DNA of 5,889 nucleotides. It comes from Alistipes sp. (GTDB lineage: Bacteria; Bacteroidota; Bacteroidia; Bacteroidales; Rikenellaceae). The translations under genes and the position numbers were made by a program. Location of the stretch: positions 1 through 5,889 of the forward strand of contig JAFOYS010000055.1 in assembly GCA_017391435.1 (NCBI GenBank), written 5' to 3'. Positions 1 to 5,889 of the stretch are shown here, piece by piece (position 1 is the stretch's first letter; each line of letters opens with the position of its first letter). Under the pieces are notes generated by a model that searched no databases, was not told where the DNA came from, and saw nothing but the letters and a program-made list of their open reading frames with translations.

Positions 1-855
1 ATCAATAGAAATCTCTAACTTCTCCTGATCTGGCGAGGTGTTGAGTGTTATGGTTATTGTGTGCTGCTTACCTGGACGGAATGACATACTTGTCTCAAGC
101 AGGTATGCAATACCTCCCATAGTAATCTCTACAAGCGGAGTTCTTCGCTCGATAAACTGAGGCACTACAATTGCGTCAAAGGTGTCAGTGTCTGTCTGGC
201 GCATAGTGATAGTCTTGCGACCACCCTGCGGATAGGCTTTGAGCGAGCCGATAGTCCAGTCTACAATGGCTGTTGTTGCAGTGTTGTAGATGTGGACTGT
301 AATATCATTTGGTAGTTCGCCCTCGTACTTTGCTCCGCGCACAATGTTGACAACTACGCGGGTCATCATATGTTTGAATTGTAGATTTACAGCACCATCA
401 GCTGCAGATACCTTCTCGGCCTTTGCCCACATAATATCTGACGCCTCATATCCATCAAGCACACCCTCTGCAGATGGCTGAGACTGGTCTGTTGCCACCT
501 CAAAATAGAGATCTTTCATCGGGCCTGAATGCTGATATGGATAGAAACCGTAAAAGTCACAAGGCTTTGCGCTCCAATAGAGCTTTCTATTGCTCTTCCA
601 CTCTGTGCCGTTGTAGCTCATCTGCTCGTTGTTGATGTAGTTGCCTACGGTTTGCACCTCAGCAGCACTTTGGTCGTTGTACTCTACGGCATAGAGGCTC
701 ATCTTGTCGCCAACCTCAAAGTTGGTGAGCGTTGCACGAGAAGCGCCAAGTGAAGCATTTATGCGAATCTCATTTGGATTCTGAATCTCAACCTCGCTGT
801 TGCAACCTGCCATCAAAAGAGTTGCAACTGATAAAATAAATATACTCTTTTTCAT
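1..855 (-). CDS. Fimbrillin-like (Mfa-like) lipoprotein, C-terminus cut by window edge
   Basis: An open frame of 285 codons starts at ATG 855-853 and runs off the window with no stop, so the C-terminus is missing. It begins MKKSIFILSVATLLMAGC, a lipoprotein signal with lipobox MAGC (Cys18), so the mature protein should be lipid-anchored in the envelope. The rest reads as one fimbrillin-like domain of the Mfa-like family. Visible marks are FEVGDKMSLYAVEY (46-59), FYGFYPYQ, DGYEASDIMWAK, VNLQFKHMMTRVVVNI, FDAIVVPQ, and a closing strand FRPGKQHTITITLN. The same marks recur in order in the N-terminal part of the upstream protease, so the two are paralogous domains. The start is supported by a perfect Shine-Dalgarno sequence 7 bases upstream. 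It lies 17 bases after the protease stop and is probably co-transcribed with it. Family members include pilus subunits as well as non-pilus surface lipoproteins; which applies here cannot be decided. Confidence 0.88.
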   Translation of the reverse strand, partial: MKKSIFILSVATLLMAGCNSEVEIQNPNEIRINASLGASRATLTNFEVGDKMSLYAVEYNDQSAAEVQTVGNYINNEQMSYNGTEWKSNRKLYWSAKPCDFYGFYPYQHSGPMKDLYFEVATDQSQPSAEGVLDGYEASDIMWAKAEKVSAADGAVNLQFKHMMTRVVVNIVRGAKYEGELPNDITVHIYNTATTAIVDWTIGSLKAYPQGGRKTITMRQTDTDTFDAIVVPQFIERRTPLVEITMGGIAYLLETSMSFRPGKQHTITITLNTSPDQEKLEISID

Positions 856-862
856 AGTTTTT

Positions 863-870
863 CCTCCTTT
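863..870 (-). promoter_or_regulatory. Strong Shine-Dalgarno sequence for the fimbrillin-like gene
   Basis: On the minus strand AAAGGAGG sits between the TAG of the protease gene (875-873) and the ATG at 855, with a 7-base spacer AAAAACT. It fixes the start of the downstream gene. Neither the small ORF nor the protease gene has a comparable site; their upstream regions are simply A/T-rich, as is usual in Bacteroidota. Confidence 0.8.
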
Positions 871-872
871 GA

Positions 873-3800
873 CTATCTGTTAGACTTCTTGAGCTGCGGC
901 TTGTCGCCCATAAACTTTGGTGGCATCTGCTTTGCTGCGCTTGCCATTGACTGAAGCGTAGGCTCTGCTGCTGAGAGTACGGCCGAAGTCACAAAGTCGT
1001 TGTTAGACGCATCGCGCACATCGCGGGCGTAGAACTCCTCAAGCGAGAACTCCAAGCCAGCGTACAGCATTATACGCTCAACCATCTCCTGACGGGATAT
1101 TGCACTGTAGTATGGGATGTTGTTGTTCATACAGCTGTTTGCCTCACTGCGATATATTCCGCGAGTGTGCATATAACCTCCCTCATACATATCAACCTTA
1201 TCCATATAGTCGGGATGTACGAAGAGGTGCGCCCACGCTACGGTCTTGTGGTCGTTGTTTACTGTCAAGTTACGGAACCAACCTATGCTATTAGCATTAA
1301 TCACAGTTTGTTCTGGTTCATTACCACACTCAGGACAGGCTGATGCAAAGGCGTTGTGGTAGATATACTCATCTCCGAGCTTCGCAAAGCCGTGACCACC
1401 AGCCTCGTGCTGCACAATACCGCGGAAGTCGAAAGGATAGGCGTCGCGACTCATAGGACAAACAGCGATTGCCGAGCCATCGTTCCACATAAATGTTATA
1501 CCACCATAATCTGTGCTATTCTCAATAAGCACAACAAGTGTCTGGTTTAAATTCCCCTCGTTTACTGTCTCTGTCTTCATTGCATATTCATAGCAAATCT
1601 GTTCGTTAGGAGTTAAACCAACACTTAGGCTATACTGCGAGCCAAACTTGGCATCCTTAATGGTGTTTACGGTTCCTACTCCAGAGTCATTTGACATACC
1701 GAGAACGGTGTAGACATTGAAGTAGTCACGATAGCTCTTGTATGGCTCAATTGCAAAGTAGTAGCCGATAGCCTCATTAATGCCGTCAAGGTAGCTACCC
1801 ATAGCGATATCTCTCGCATCAAAGCAGTCGCCCATAAAGACTATATTTACACCGCCACCCTTTGTTGCGCTTTGGTTGGTAATAACCTCTCCGTCATAGC
1901 GGTCGCAGTCGTACTGTTGTACATCCATCTTTACTCGGCGGTCTTTGTTCTCAAGCAAGAAGATAATCTCGCCACTGCGACCCTTGTGAGTTTCGCTTTC
2001 CCAGTTACCCCAGGTATCCATCTGCTCAAAGGTAAAGGTCTGGCTTGTGCGTTCCATTTTGCTTACGGTCACAGTTACCTCAGTGCGACCTATGCCCGAC
2101 GATGGGGTTACAGTTACCCACTCTGGGCAGCTCTCCACCTTCCACGCCTCGCCACTCGGCACGCGGAGCATATACTCCTTTGAGTACTCAGCATTGAGAG
2201 TACGGATATGCTTGCGCGAGATACTAAAGTCGTAGTATGCGCTAATACGCTTAAAGTCTGCCCAACCGTTGGCAGTCTGATAAAGAGGCACCGACTGCTC
2301 AGGTACCTCAAGTGTAAAGTTATCCTTTGGAACACCATTAAATGCGCCACTACCCACTACTGGCGGAATCAATGCGTTACACTGTAACTTTGTCATACAG
2401 AAACCATTGTCAAATGCTAGTTGGCCGATGGTTGTTACTGTAGACGGTATTACTACTGAAGGCAAGGTAAAACTTGACCTAAATGCACCATTTCCAATGG
2501 TTATAAGACCCTCTGGAAGAATCAGAGGTTCACTTACGCGAGGGCTAATAAAAAAGGCTTCATTACCAATCTTTACTATCTCACTTCCCTGTTCAAATAT
2601 GATACTAGAGAAGGTGTTCTCTTTAAAAGCACCATCACCTATATTTTGTACAGCTTTTGGTATAAATAGCTCACCTTGGAATTTACATCGGTCAAATGCA
2701 CCACCTTCAATCTTGGTTGTCTGGGAACTAAGTGTAAGTTGACCATCGAAACCGCAATAAGCAAATGCACCATAGCCAATATTTTTAACACCTTCCGGAA
2801 TAACCAAATCACCGGTAAACAAGCAACTATTAAAACAATTAGGACTAATCTCTGTTAATTTAGACGGAAGAGTTAGCGTGCCGCTAAGCATAGAGCAATA
2901 GCTGAATGCGCCCTCACCTATTGACTCAAGACTCTCAGGGAGGGTAATGGAGCCTGCAAGTGAAGAGCAACCACCAAAGGCAAAACTTCCTAAGCTCTTA
3001 AGATTTACAGAAAGCTGCAGAGAGGAGATATTTGTGCTATAAAAAGCATTATATCCAATCTCAACAACATCATCGGGGATAATAAGAGCTCCTGAAAGAG
3101 TTGTGCCATTAAAAGCATAGTCACCAATCCTTGTAACCTTCTCTGGGAAGACAAAGTTTACCAAAGTGAATTTGTCGGAGAAAGCACTATAGGGAATCTC
3201 GGCATCACCTTTTCCATAGCTCTCATTTCTTTCGTAAGAAAAGGTTTCTATATTAGAGTTAGGATATTTAGCCTTAACTTGTGCGGTAGCCTCATCCCAA
3301 GAGTTTGGAGACTCTGTAGTAAAATAGACGTCTTTCCACTCTCCGTCTATATTTCCGCCCCAACGCCATAACCAATCAGCAATCTGCGCCTCCTTAAGGT
3401 TGATACTCTGCAGAATATCCATCTTGTCGCGCATAAAGTAAAAGTCGGGAGCACAGATTTTACCGCTAACCTTGAGGTTTTTGATCTTGGCAGGGTTCTT
3501 CTTGTCGGCAGCAATCTTCTCCTCAAGAGTACCTGGCTCCTCGCAGTGAACAACATAGTACTGGCGAGCCTCGCCTCCGTGGGTGTCAAGGTCGGCAACC
3601 CAGTCTACAATCTCGGTATTGGTAAGGACAAACTCATACTCGCCAGAGTACTCCTTCTTGTTAATCCTGATAGCAAACTTGCTCTGCTTGCCCGCCTCGT
3701 AGGTAAAACCTGACTCCTTCTTAAAGCGGTAAGAGATGCCATTAACAGTAATAGCAAAGAGTGCCTTGCCCGCATCAACGCTCTGTGGAACGACAATAGC

Positions 3801-4520
3801 GCGGAAGCCCTCAGCGTTACTCTTCATAACAATACCCTCGCTTGTTGCCTCGCCCGTAGCAGAGACAACGCCAGTACTGAGGTCTATAGTAGATGTGCGG
3901 GTAGTGTTGATAACAAGCACGCCCTTCTCTAAAGTAGCAAACTCGCCCGGAGCAAAGTTTTGACCCTCCTCCAGTACAACATTGACGCAAGACATCTTAT
4001 GGTTAAAATGCAGCTTTACCTTCTCCTCGCTCGGAACAACATTCTCTGTTTTTGCCCAGAGGAAGTCAGAATTGCTATATCCGTCAACAGTGCTCTTTCC
4101 AGACTGGTCTTGAGCAACCTCAAACTTAAACTCAGTGACGCTCTCAACATTTGCATATGGGTAGTATGCATAGAGGTCAATGTTGGTTTGAGCATCCTTA
4201 TAGTAGATGCTACCAGATGAGTTCCAAAGGTGTGACGCCTCGTCATAGGTATAGCGAGCATTGTCTACCTGGTTACCTTCATCAACAAGAGTGCCCGCAA
4301 CACTATTGCCCTCAGTGTAGTTAACACCGTAGAGACCAATCTGATCACCGCCACAGAAACCTCCATCGTCTACACGAGTAGAGTAGTTCTGGTTGATAGT
4401 GCCGCTAATCTGAATCTGCGGCGCGACCTGAGGGTTGAAAATATCAACCTGCTCTGGGTCAGTCGAACAGCCCACAAATAGTGCTGCACAACACAAACTG
4501 AAAAGTAGTTTTCTCTTCAT
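873..4520 (-). CDS. Multidomain surface lipoprotein: fimbrillin-like, BspA leucine-rich repeats, BACON, M64-like metallopeptidase
   Basis: This is a 1215-residue protein. Residues 1-18 (MKRKLLFSLCCAALFVGC) form a lipoprotein signal with acylated Cys18, so it is probably anchored in the outer membrane. Residues about 36-290 are a fimbrillin-like domain (GGDQIGLYGVNY, YAYYPYANV, SDFLWAK, LHFNHKMSCVNVVL, FRAIVVPQSV, YEAGKQSKFAIRIN). Residues about 320-440 look like the N-terminal cap of a repeat array (PGTLEEKIAADKKNPAKIKN). Residues 440-730 hold about 13 BspA-type repeats, closed by the usual terminal element (LEVPEQSVPLYQTANGWADF). Residues 762-870 resemble a BACON domain (CPEWVTVTPSSGIGRTEVTV, ending VKMDVQQYD). 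Residues about 885-1155 match peptidase family M64, with GGGVNIVFMGDCF, HEAGGHGFAKLGDEY (His1038, Glu1039, His1043, Asp1050, Glu1051), MYEGGYMHTRGIYRSEANSCM and a closing ISRQEMVERI. No T9SS C-terminal sorting domain is evident. M64 includes IgA-cleaving enzymes, but the substrate here is unknown. It is the second gene of the apparent operon; the start has no Shine-Dalgarno sequence but is fixed by the signal peptide. Confidence 0.9.
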   Translation of the reverse strand: MKRKLLFSLCCAALFVGCSTDPEQVDIFNPQVAPQIQISGTINQNYSTRVDDGGFCGGDQIGLYGVNYTEGNSVAGTLVDEGNQVDNARYTYDEASHLWNSSGSIYYKDAQTNIDLYAYYPYANVESVTEFKFEVAQDQSGKSTVDGYSNSDFLWAKTENVVPSEEKVKLHFNHKMSCVNVVLEEGQNFAPGEFATLEKGVLVINTTRTSTIDLSTGVVSATGEATSEGIVMKSNAEGFRAIVVPQSVDAGKALFAITVNGISYRFKKESGFTYEAGKQSKFAIRINKKEYSGEYEFVLTNTEIVDWVADLDTHGGEARQYYVVHCEEPGTLEEKIAADKKNPAKIKNLKVSGKICAPDFYFMRDKMDILQSINLKEAQIADWLWRWGGNIDGEWKDVYFTTESPNSWDEATAQVKAKYPNSNIETFSYERNESYGKGDAEIPYSAFSDKFTLVNFVFPEKVTRIGDYAFNGTTLSGALIIPDDVVEIGYNAFYSTNISSLQLSVNLKSLGSFAFGGCSSLAGSITLPESLESIGEGAFSYCSMLSGTLTLPSKLTEISPNCFNSCLFTGDLVIPEGVKNIGYGAFAYCGFDGQLTLSSQTTKIEGGAFDRCKFQGELFIPKAVQNIGDGAFKENTFSSIIFEQGSEIVKIGNEAFFISPRVSEPLILPEGLITIGNGAFRSSFTLPSVVIPSTVTTIGQLAFDNGFCMTKLQCNALIPPVVGSGAFNGVPKDNFTLEVPEQSVPLYQTANGWADFKRISAYYDFSISRKHIRTLNAEYSKEYMLRVPSGEAWKVESCPEWVTVTPSSGIGRTEVTVTVSKMERTSQTFTFEQMDTWGNWESETHKGRSGEIIFLLENKDRRVKMDVQQYDCDRYDGEVITNQSATKGGGVNIVFMGDCFDARDIAMGSYLDGINEAIGYYFAIEPYKSYRDYFNVYTVLGMSNDSGVGTVNTIKDAKFGSQYSLSVGLTPNEQICYEYAMKTETVNEGNLNQTLVVLIENSTDYGGITFMWNDGSAIAVCPMSRDAYPFDFRGIVQHEAGGHGFAKLGDEYIYHNAFASACPECGNEPEQTVINANSIGWFRNLTVNNDHKTVAWAHLFVHPDYMDKVDMYEGGYMHTRGIYRSEANSCMNNNIPYYSAISRQEMVERIMLYAGLEFSLEEFYARDVRDASNNDFVTSAVLSAAEPTLQSMASAAKQMPPKFMGDKPQLKKSNR
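2331..3194 (-). repeat. BspA-type leucine-rich repeat array within the protease gene (about 13 units)
   Basis: Residues 443-730 contain repeats of the form L-x-[I/L]-P-x-x-[V/L]-x-x-I-G-x-x-A-F, with the last Phe at residues 447, 470, 493, 515, 539, 563, 586, 609, 632, 656, 680, 703 and 727. The period is 22-24 residues, or 66-72 bases. Copies are diverged at DNA level, so this is a protein repeat rather than an exact DNA repeat. In the BspA family such arrays form curved binding surfaces. The block is visibly richer in A+T than the flanking domains. Confidence 0.9.
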
Positions 4521-4547
4521 AATCTATCATTAATTACTATTGTTATA

Positions 4548-4673
4548 CTATTCTGCTTCGCCCTCTACAGAGCCTCCACTCTCCCACCCTCCGATATTGG
4601 TAGAGAGTGAAAATCCAGCTTCGCACTCAAAGGCGTCAATGGTTATATCTGGAGTTATATACTCGTGTTTCAT
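4548..4673 (-). CDS. Small protein of 41 residues, first gene of the fimbrillin/protease operon; function unknown
   Basis: The frame runs from ATG 4673-4671 to TAG 4550-4548. The product starts MKHEYITPDITIDAFECEAG, continues FSLSTNIGGWESGG and ends SVEGEAE. It is acidic, has one cysteine (Cys17), a Gly/Ser-rich tail, and no signal peptide or membrane segment. The form M-[K]-x-x-Y-x-x-P-[D/E]-[I]-x-[I/V], then an acidic stretch and GF-x-[L]-S, resembles short hypothetical proteins I recall near Bacteroidales surface-lipoprotein genes; this is memory, not a search. Support for it being real is its position. It is the first frame after a consensus promoter, about 25 bases past the expected transcription start, and 27 bases before the protease gene. 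There is no Shine-Dalgarno sequence. It could be a functional peptide or a leader that sets translation of the protease. Confidence 0.62.
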   Translation of the reverse strand: MKHEYITPDITIDAFECEAGFSLSTNIGGWESGGSVEGEAE

Positions 4674-4704
4674 AACATTTGATTGTAAATGGGGATAATT
4701 TCTA

Positions 4705-4736
4705 CAAAATTATATAAATAGATAGAATAAAACAAA
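4705..4736 (-). promoter_or_regulatory. Bacteroides-type promoter for the small ORF / protease / fimbrillin operon
   Basis: On the minus strand the -33 element TTTG lies at 4736-4733 and the -7 element TAATTTTG at 4712-4705, separated by 20 bases. Both match the Bacteroides primary sigma factor consensus TTTG-N19-21-TAnnTTTG exactly. Transcription would start near 4698-4701, giving a leader of roughly 25 bases before the small ORF. The -33 element lies inside the T-tract of the preceding terminator. Confidence 0.8.
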
Positions 4737-4765
4737 AAAATCCGTTGTAATTGCTACAACGGATT
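4734..4765 (-). terminator. Rho-independent terminator after the SIMPL gene
   Basis: AATCCGTTGTA (4739-4749) and TACAACGGATT (4755-4765) form a perfect 11-base-pair stem with a 5-base loop. On the minus strand the hairpin is followed by a run of T (4740-4734) and begins 19 bases after the SIMPL stop codon. The plus strand side also has a T run (4767-4771), so it could work in both directions, though no plus-strand gene approaches it. Confidence 0.88.
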
Positions 4766-4784
4766 GTTTTTAAACACTCAACCT

Positions 4785-5468
4785 CTACTCGCCAAGGCGG
4801 AACTTTGCAGTTACAGAGTAGTTTAGCGTAATCTTCTTAAACTCTACAGGTGTCTGCTCTGCTTGTGCCCCATTTGCGAGCTTTGCTACAGAACGCATAA
4901 GCATAACTCCATCGTTATAGTATGACGGCGTAATACCGCGATTGCTATCGTAGATATAGAAGCAACTACCAACGCTCTGCCCAACCGCAGTGGCAAGTTC
5001 TGTAGCTACGGCCTTGGCGTTTTTCATTGCCTCCTGTCGGCAGCGGCTCTTGTACTGCTCAATATCGGTGTGCGATACGCGAGAGATTGTTATATCTGAA
5101 ATACCTATCTCAGAGAGTTTGTCGTAGACTGCTACAACCTGCTCGGAGGTTGAGAGTTCAAGCTGATATTTAGCCGCTGAGAGCGAGGTGCCACGCTTAA
5201 AGTAGCTGCTTGACATATCTGCCATAGTGAGCCTCTTCTCGGTATCAATGCCCAGCGCTTTAAGGGTTGATATCATCAGCTTTCGCTGCTGCTCAATAGC
5301 TTGTCGCCCCTTTGAGTCGCTCTCGTCAAGGGTTATAGAGAGAAAAATCTGATTTGGAACAATCTCAATCTCGGATGTGCCATTGACCTGAATATAATTC
5401 TCCTCTGTCTGTGCAAAAGCAGGCAAAGTGAGGCAGAGTGCCACAACTGCAAGAAATAACTTTTTCAT
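4785..5468 (-). CDS. Exported SIMPL-domain (DUF541) protein
   Basis: A 227-residue protein. Residues 1-19 (MKKLFLAVVALCLTLPAFA) are a type I signal peptide with likely cleavage before QTEEN, so the product should be periplasmic or outside. The mature part follows the SIMPL/DUF541 pattern: YIQVNGTSEIEIVPNQIFLS (25-44), a central region with SAAKYQLELSTSEQVVAVYD, the helix CRQEAMKNAKAVATELATAV (143-162), and the closing strand FKKITLNYSVTAKFRL. Related proteins include E. coli YggE and Brucella BP26; their roles are poorly defined, with links to oxidative stress and to channel-like oligomers. The length is normal for a single-domain member. An in-frame ATG at 5501 would add 11 residues before the signal peptide, so I chose 5468. 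It stands between two terminators and so appears to be transcribed alone, although I find no consensus promoter in the 53 bases between hairpin and start. Confidence 0.9.
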   Translation of the reverse strand: MKKLFLAVVALCLTLPAFAQTEENYIQVNGTSEIEIVPNQIFLSITLDESDSKGRQAIEQQRKLMISTLKALGIDTEKRLTMADMSSSYFKRGTSLSAAKYQLELSTSEQVVAVYDKLSEIGISDITISRVSHTDIEQYKSRCRQEAMKNAKAVATELATAVGQSVGSCFYIYDSNRGITPSYYNDGVMLMRSVAKLANGAQAEQTPVEFKKITLNYSVTAKFRLGE

Positions 5469-5520
5469 AGGATTTATTGTTTGTTGTATATATAACGACA
5501 AAAGTCTCTGTTTTAGTATA

Positions 5521-5551
5521 CAAAACCCCTACGGCAATGTGTCGTAGGGGT
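5521..5551 (-). terminator. Rho-independent terminator after the YtfJ-like gene
   Basis: ACCCCTACG (5525-5533) and CGTAGGGGT (5543-5551) form a 9-base-pair G+C-rich stem with a 9-base loop. On the minus strand the stem runs into TTTTG. It starts 20 bases after the stop codon of the upstream gene. The T run is short, so some readthrough into the SIMPL gene is possible. Confidence 0.75.
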
Positions 5552-5571
5552 AGCTTTAGTTCTATGGTTGA

Positions 5572-5889
5572 CTATCTATAACGCTGAATAGTGCTATACA
5601 TAAGTTCCTTATCCTCCGCACTCATTGGGCTCTCGCGGTAGAAGACCAAATTACCATCTTTGTCGATGAACATAAGCACAAACTTGTTGTTTACATCTGG
5701 TAGCTTCCACGCATTACGCAGGCTGTGGTCGTTATCGGCATAGTTTAGTGACGGGATATTCTTGCCCAACACCAACCTTACAATACCGCGAACAAGACCT
5801 GAAGGTAGTTTAGTATCAGCGAGGTTTAGAACAGCATAGCCCTGAATTTTAGGACTATAAGTCTTGCCCTCCCAACCCATTGCGCCATC
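5572..5889 (-). CDS. C-terminal part of a probable thioredoxin-fold YtfJ-like protein (N-terminus outside window)
   Basis: The frame is open from the window edge (codons for D-G-A precede the first Met at 5880-5878) to TAG 5574-5572, giving 105 visible residues. The Met at 5880 is therefore probably internal rather than the start. Visible features are GYAVLNLADTKLPSGLVRG, then LRNAWKLPDVNNKFVLMFID, KDGNLVFYRES and a last helix MSAEDKELMYSTIQRYR. The order 'short Asp-containing loop, AW-x-L, hydrophobic strand, DKDG, strand, [A/S]-x-E-[E/D] helix' resembles the C-terminal half of E. coli YtfJ and other thioredoxin-fold proteins, as I remember them. No catalytic CxxC is in the visible part. If complete, the protein would likely have an N-terminal signal peptide outside the window. 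The family call is tentative. Confidence 0.6.
   Translation of the reverse strand, partial: DGAMGWEGKTYSPKIQGYAVLNLADTKLPSGLVRGIVRLVLGKNIPSLNYADNDHSLRNAWKLPDVNNKFVLMFIDKDGNLVFYRESPMSAEDKELMYSTIQRYR

Noticed and set aside
1872..2183. Plus-strand frame of 103 codons (and the overlapping 2407-2742 frame of 111 codons)
   Set aside because: Both lie wholly inside the minus-strand protease gene, antisense to conserved domains, with no recognisable product.
4573..4592. G-rich run on the minus strand (GGAGGGTGGGAGAGTGGAGG), possible G-quadruplex
   Set aside because: It encodes the GGWESGG stretch of the small ORF, and only two-tetrad pairing is possible; no independent support.
4563..4605. Inverted repeat CTCTAC / GTAGAG within the small ORF
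   Set aside because: A 6-base stem with a loop of over 30 bases is expected by chance.
4785..5501. Longer SIMPL ORF starting at ATG 5501
   Set aside because: It puts 11 polar residues ahead of a textbook signal peptide; ATG 5468 starts exactly at MKKLFL.
5469..5521. Possible promoter for the SIMPL gene using TTTG at 5521-5524 and GACTTTTG
   Set aside because: The -7 element is imperfect and the spacing is 14 bases, not 19-21; no convincing promoter seen.
5572..5880. Met at 5880 as the true start of the YtfJ-like gene
   Set aside because: The frame stays open to the window edge and the visible part matches only the C-terminal half of the family.
1..5889. CRISPR array, tRNA, rRNA, insertion sequence or attachment site
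   Set aside because: No exact spaced repeats, cloverleaf, transposase frame or terminal inverted repeats were seen on either strand.

Overview
The window looks like chromosomal DNA from a member of the Bacteroidales; the exact genus cannot be told from the sequence. The grounds are two fimbrillin-like (Mfa-like) lipoproteins, a BspA-type leucine-rich repeat array, a BACON domain, an M64-type metallopeptidase, and a promoter matching the Bacteroides consensus TTTG-N20-TAnnTTTG. Every gene I can support lies on the minus strand, so transcription runs from high to low coordinates. Plus-strand open frames are shadows of these genes.

In transcription order: (1) 5889-5572 is the C-terminal part of a gene that enters from outside the window, a probable thioredoxin-fold YtfJ-like protein, followed by a hairpin terminator at 5521-5551. 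(2) 5468-4785 encodes an exported SIMPL/DUF541 protein, followed by a strong hairpin terminator at 4734-4765. (3) A good Bacteroides-type promoter at 4705-4736 reuses the T-tract of that terminator as its -33 element. It drives an apparent three-gene operon: a 41-residue small ORF (4673-4548), a 1215-residue surface lipoprotein (4520-873), and a fimbrillin-like lipoprotein (855 to beyond the window edge). Gaps between the three are 27 and 17 bases.

The centrepiece is the 1215-residue lipoprotein. It carries, in order, a lipoprotein signal, a fimbrillin-like domain, about 13 BspA-type leucine-rich repeats, a BACON domain and an M64-like zinc peptidase domain with the motif HEAGGHGFAKLGDEY. The following lipoprotein has a fimbrillin-like domain clearly related to the first domain of the protease. 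The simplest reading is a surface-displayed, host- or glycoprotein-directed protease and a partner fimbrillin-like protein made from one transcript, headed by a short peptide of unknown role. That functional reading is inference; the domain order, promoter, terminators and gene spacing are directly visible.

Stretches without a gene are short. The longest, 4674-4784 and 5469-5571, hold the promoter and terminators.
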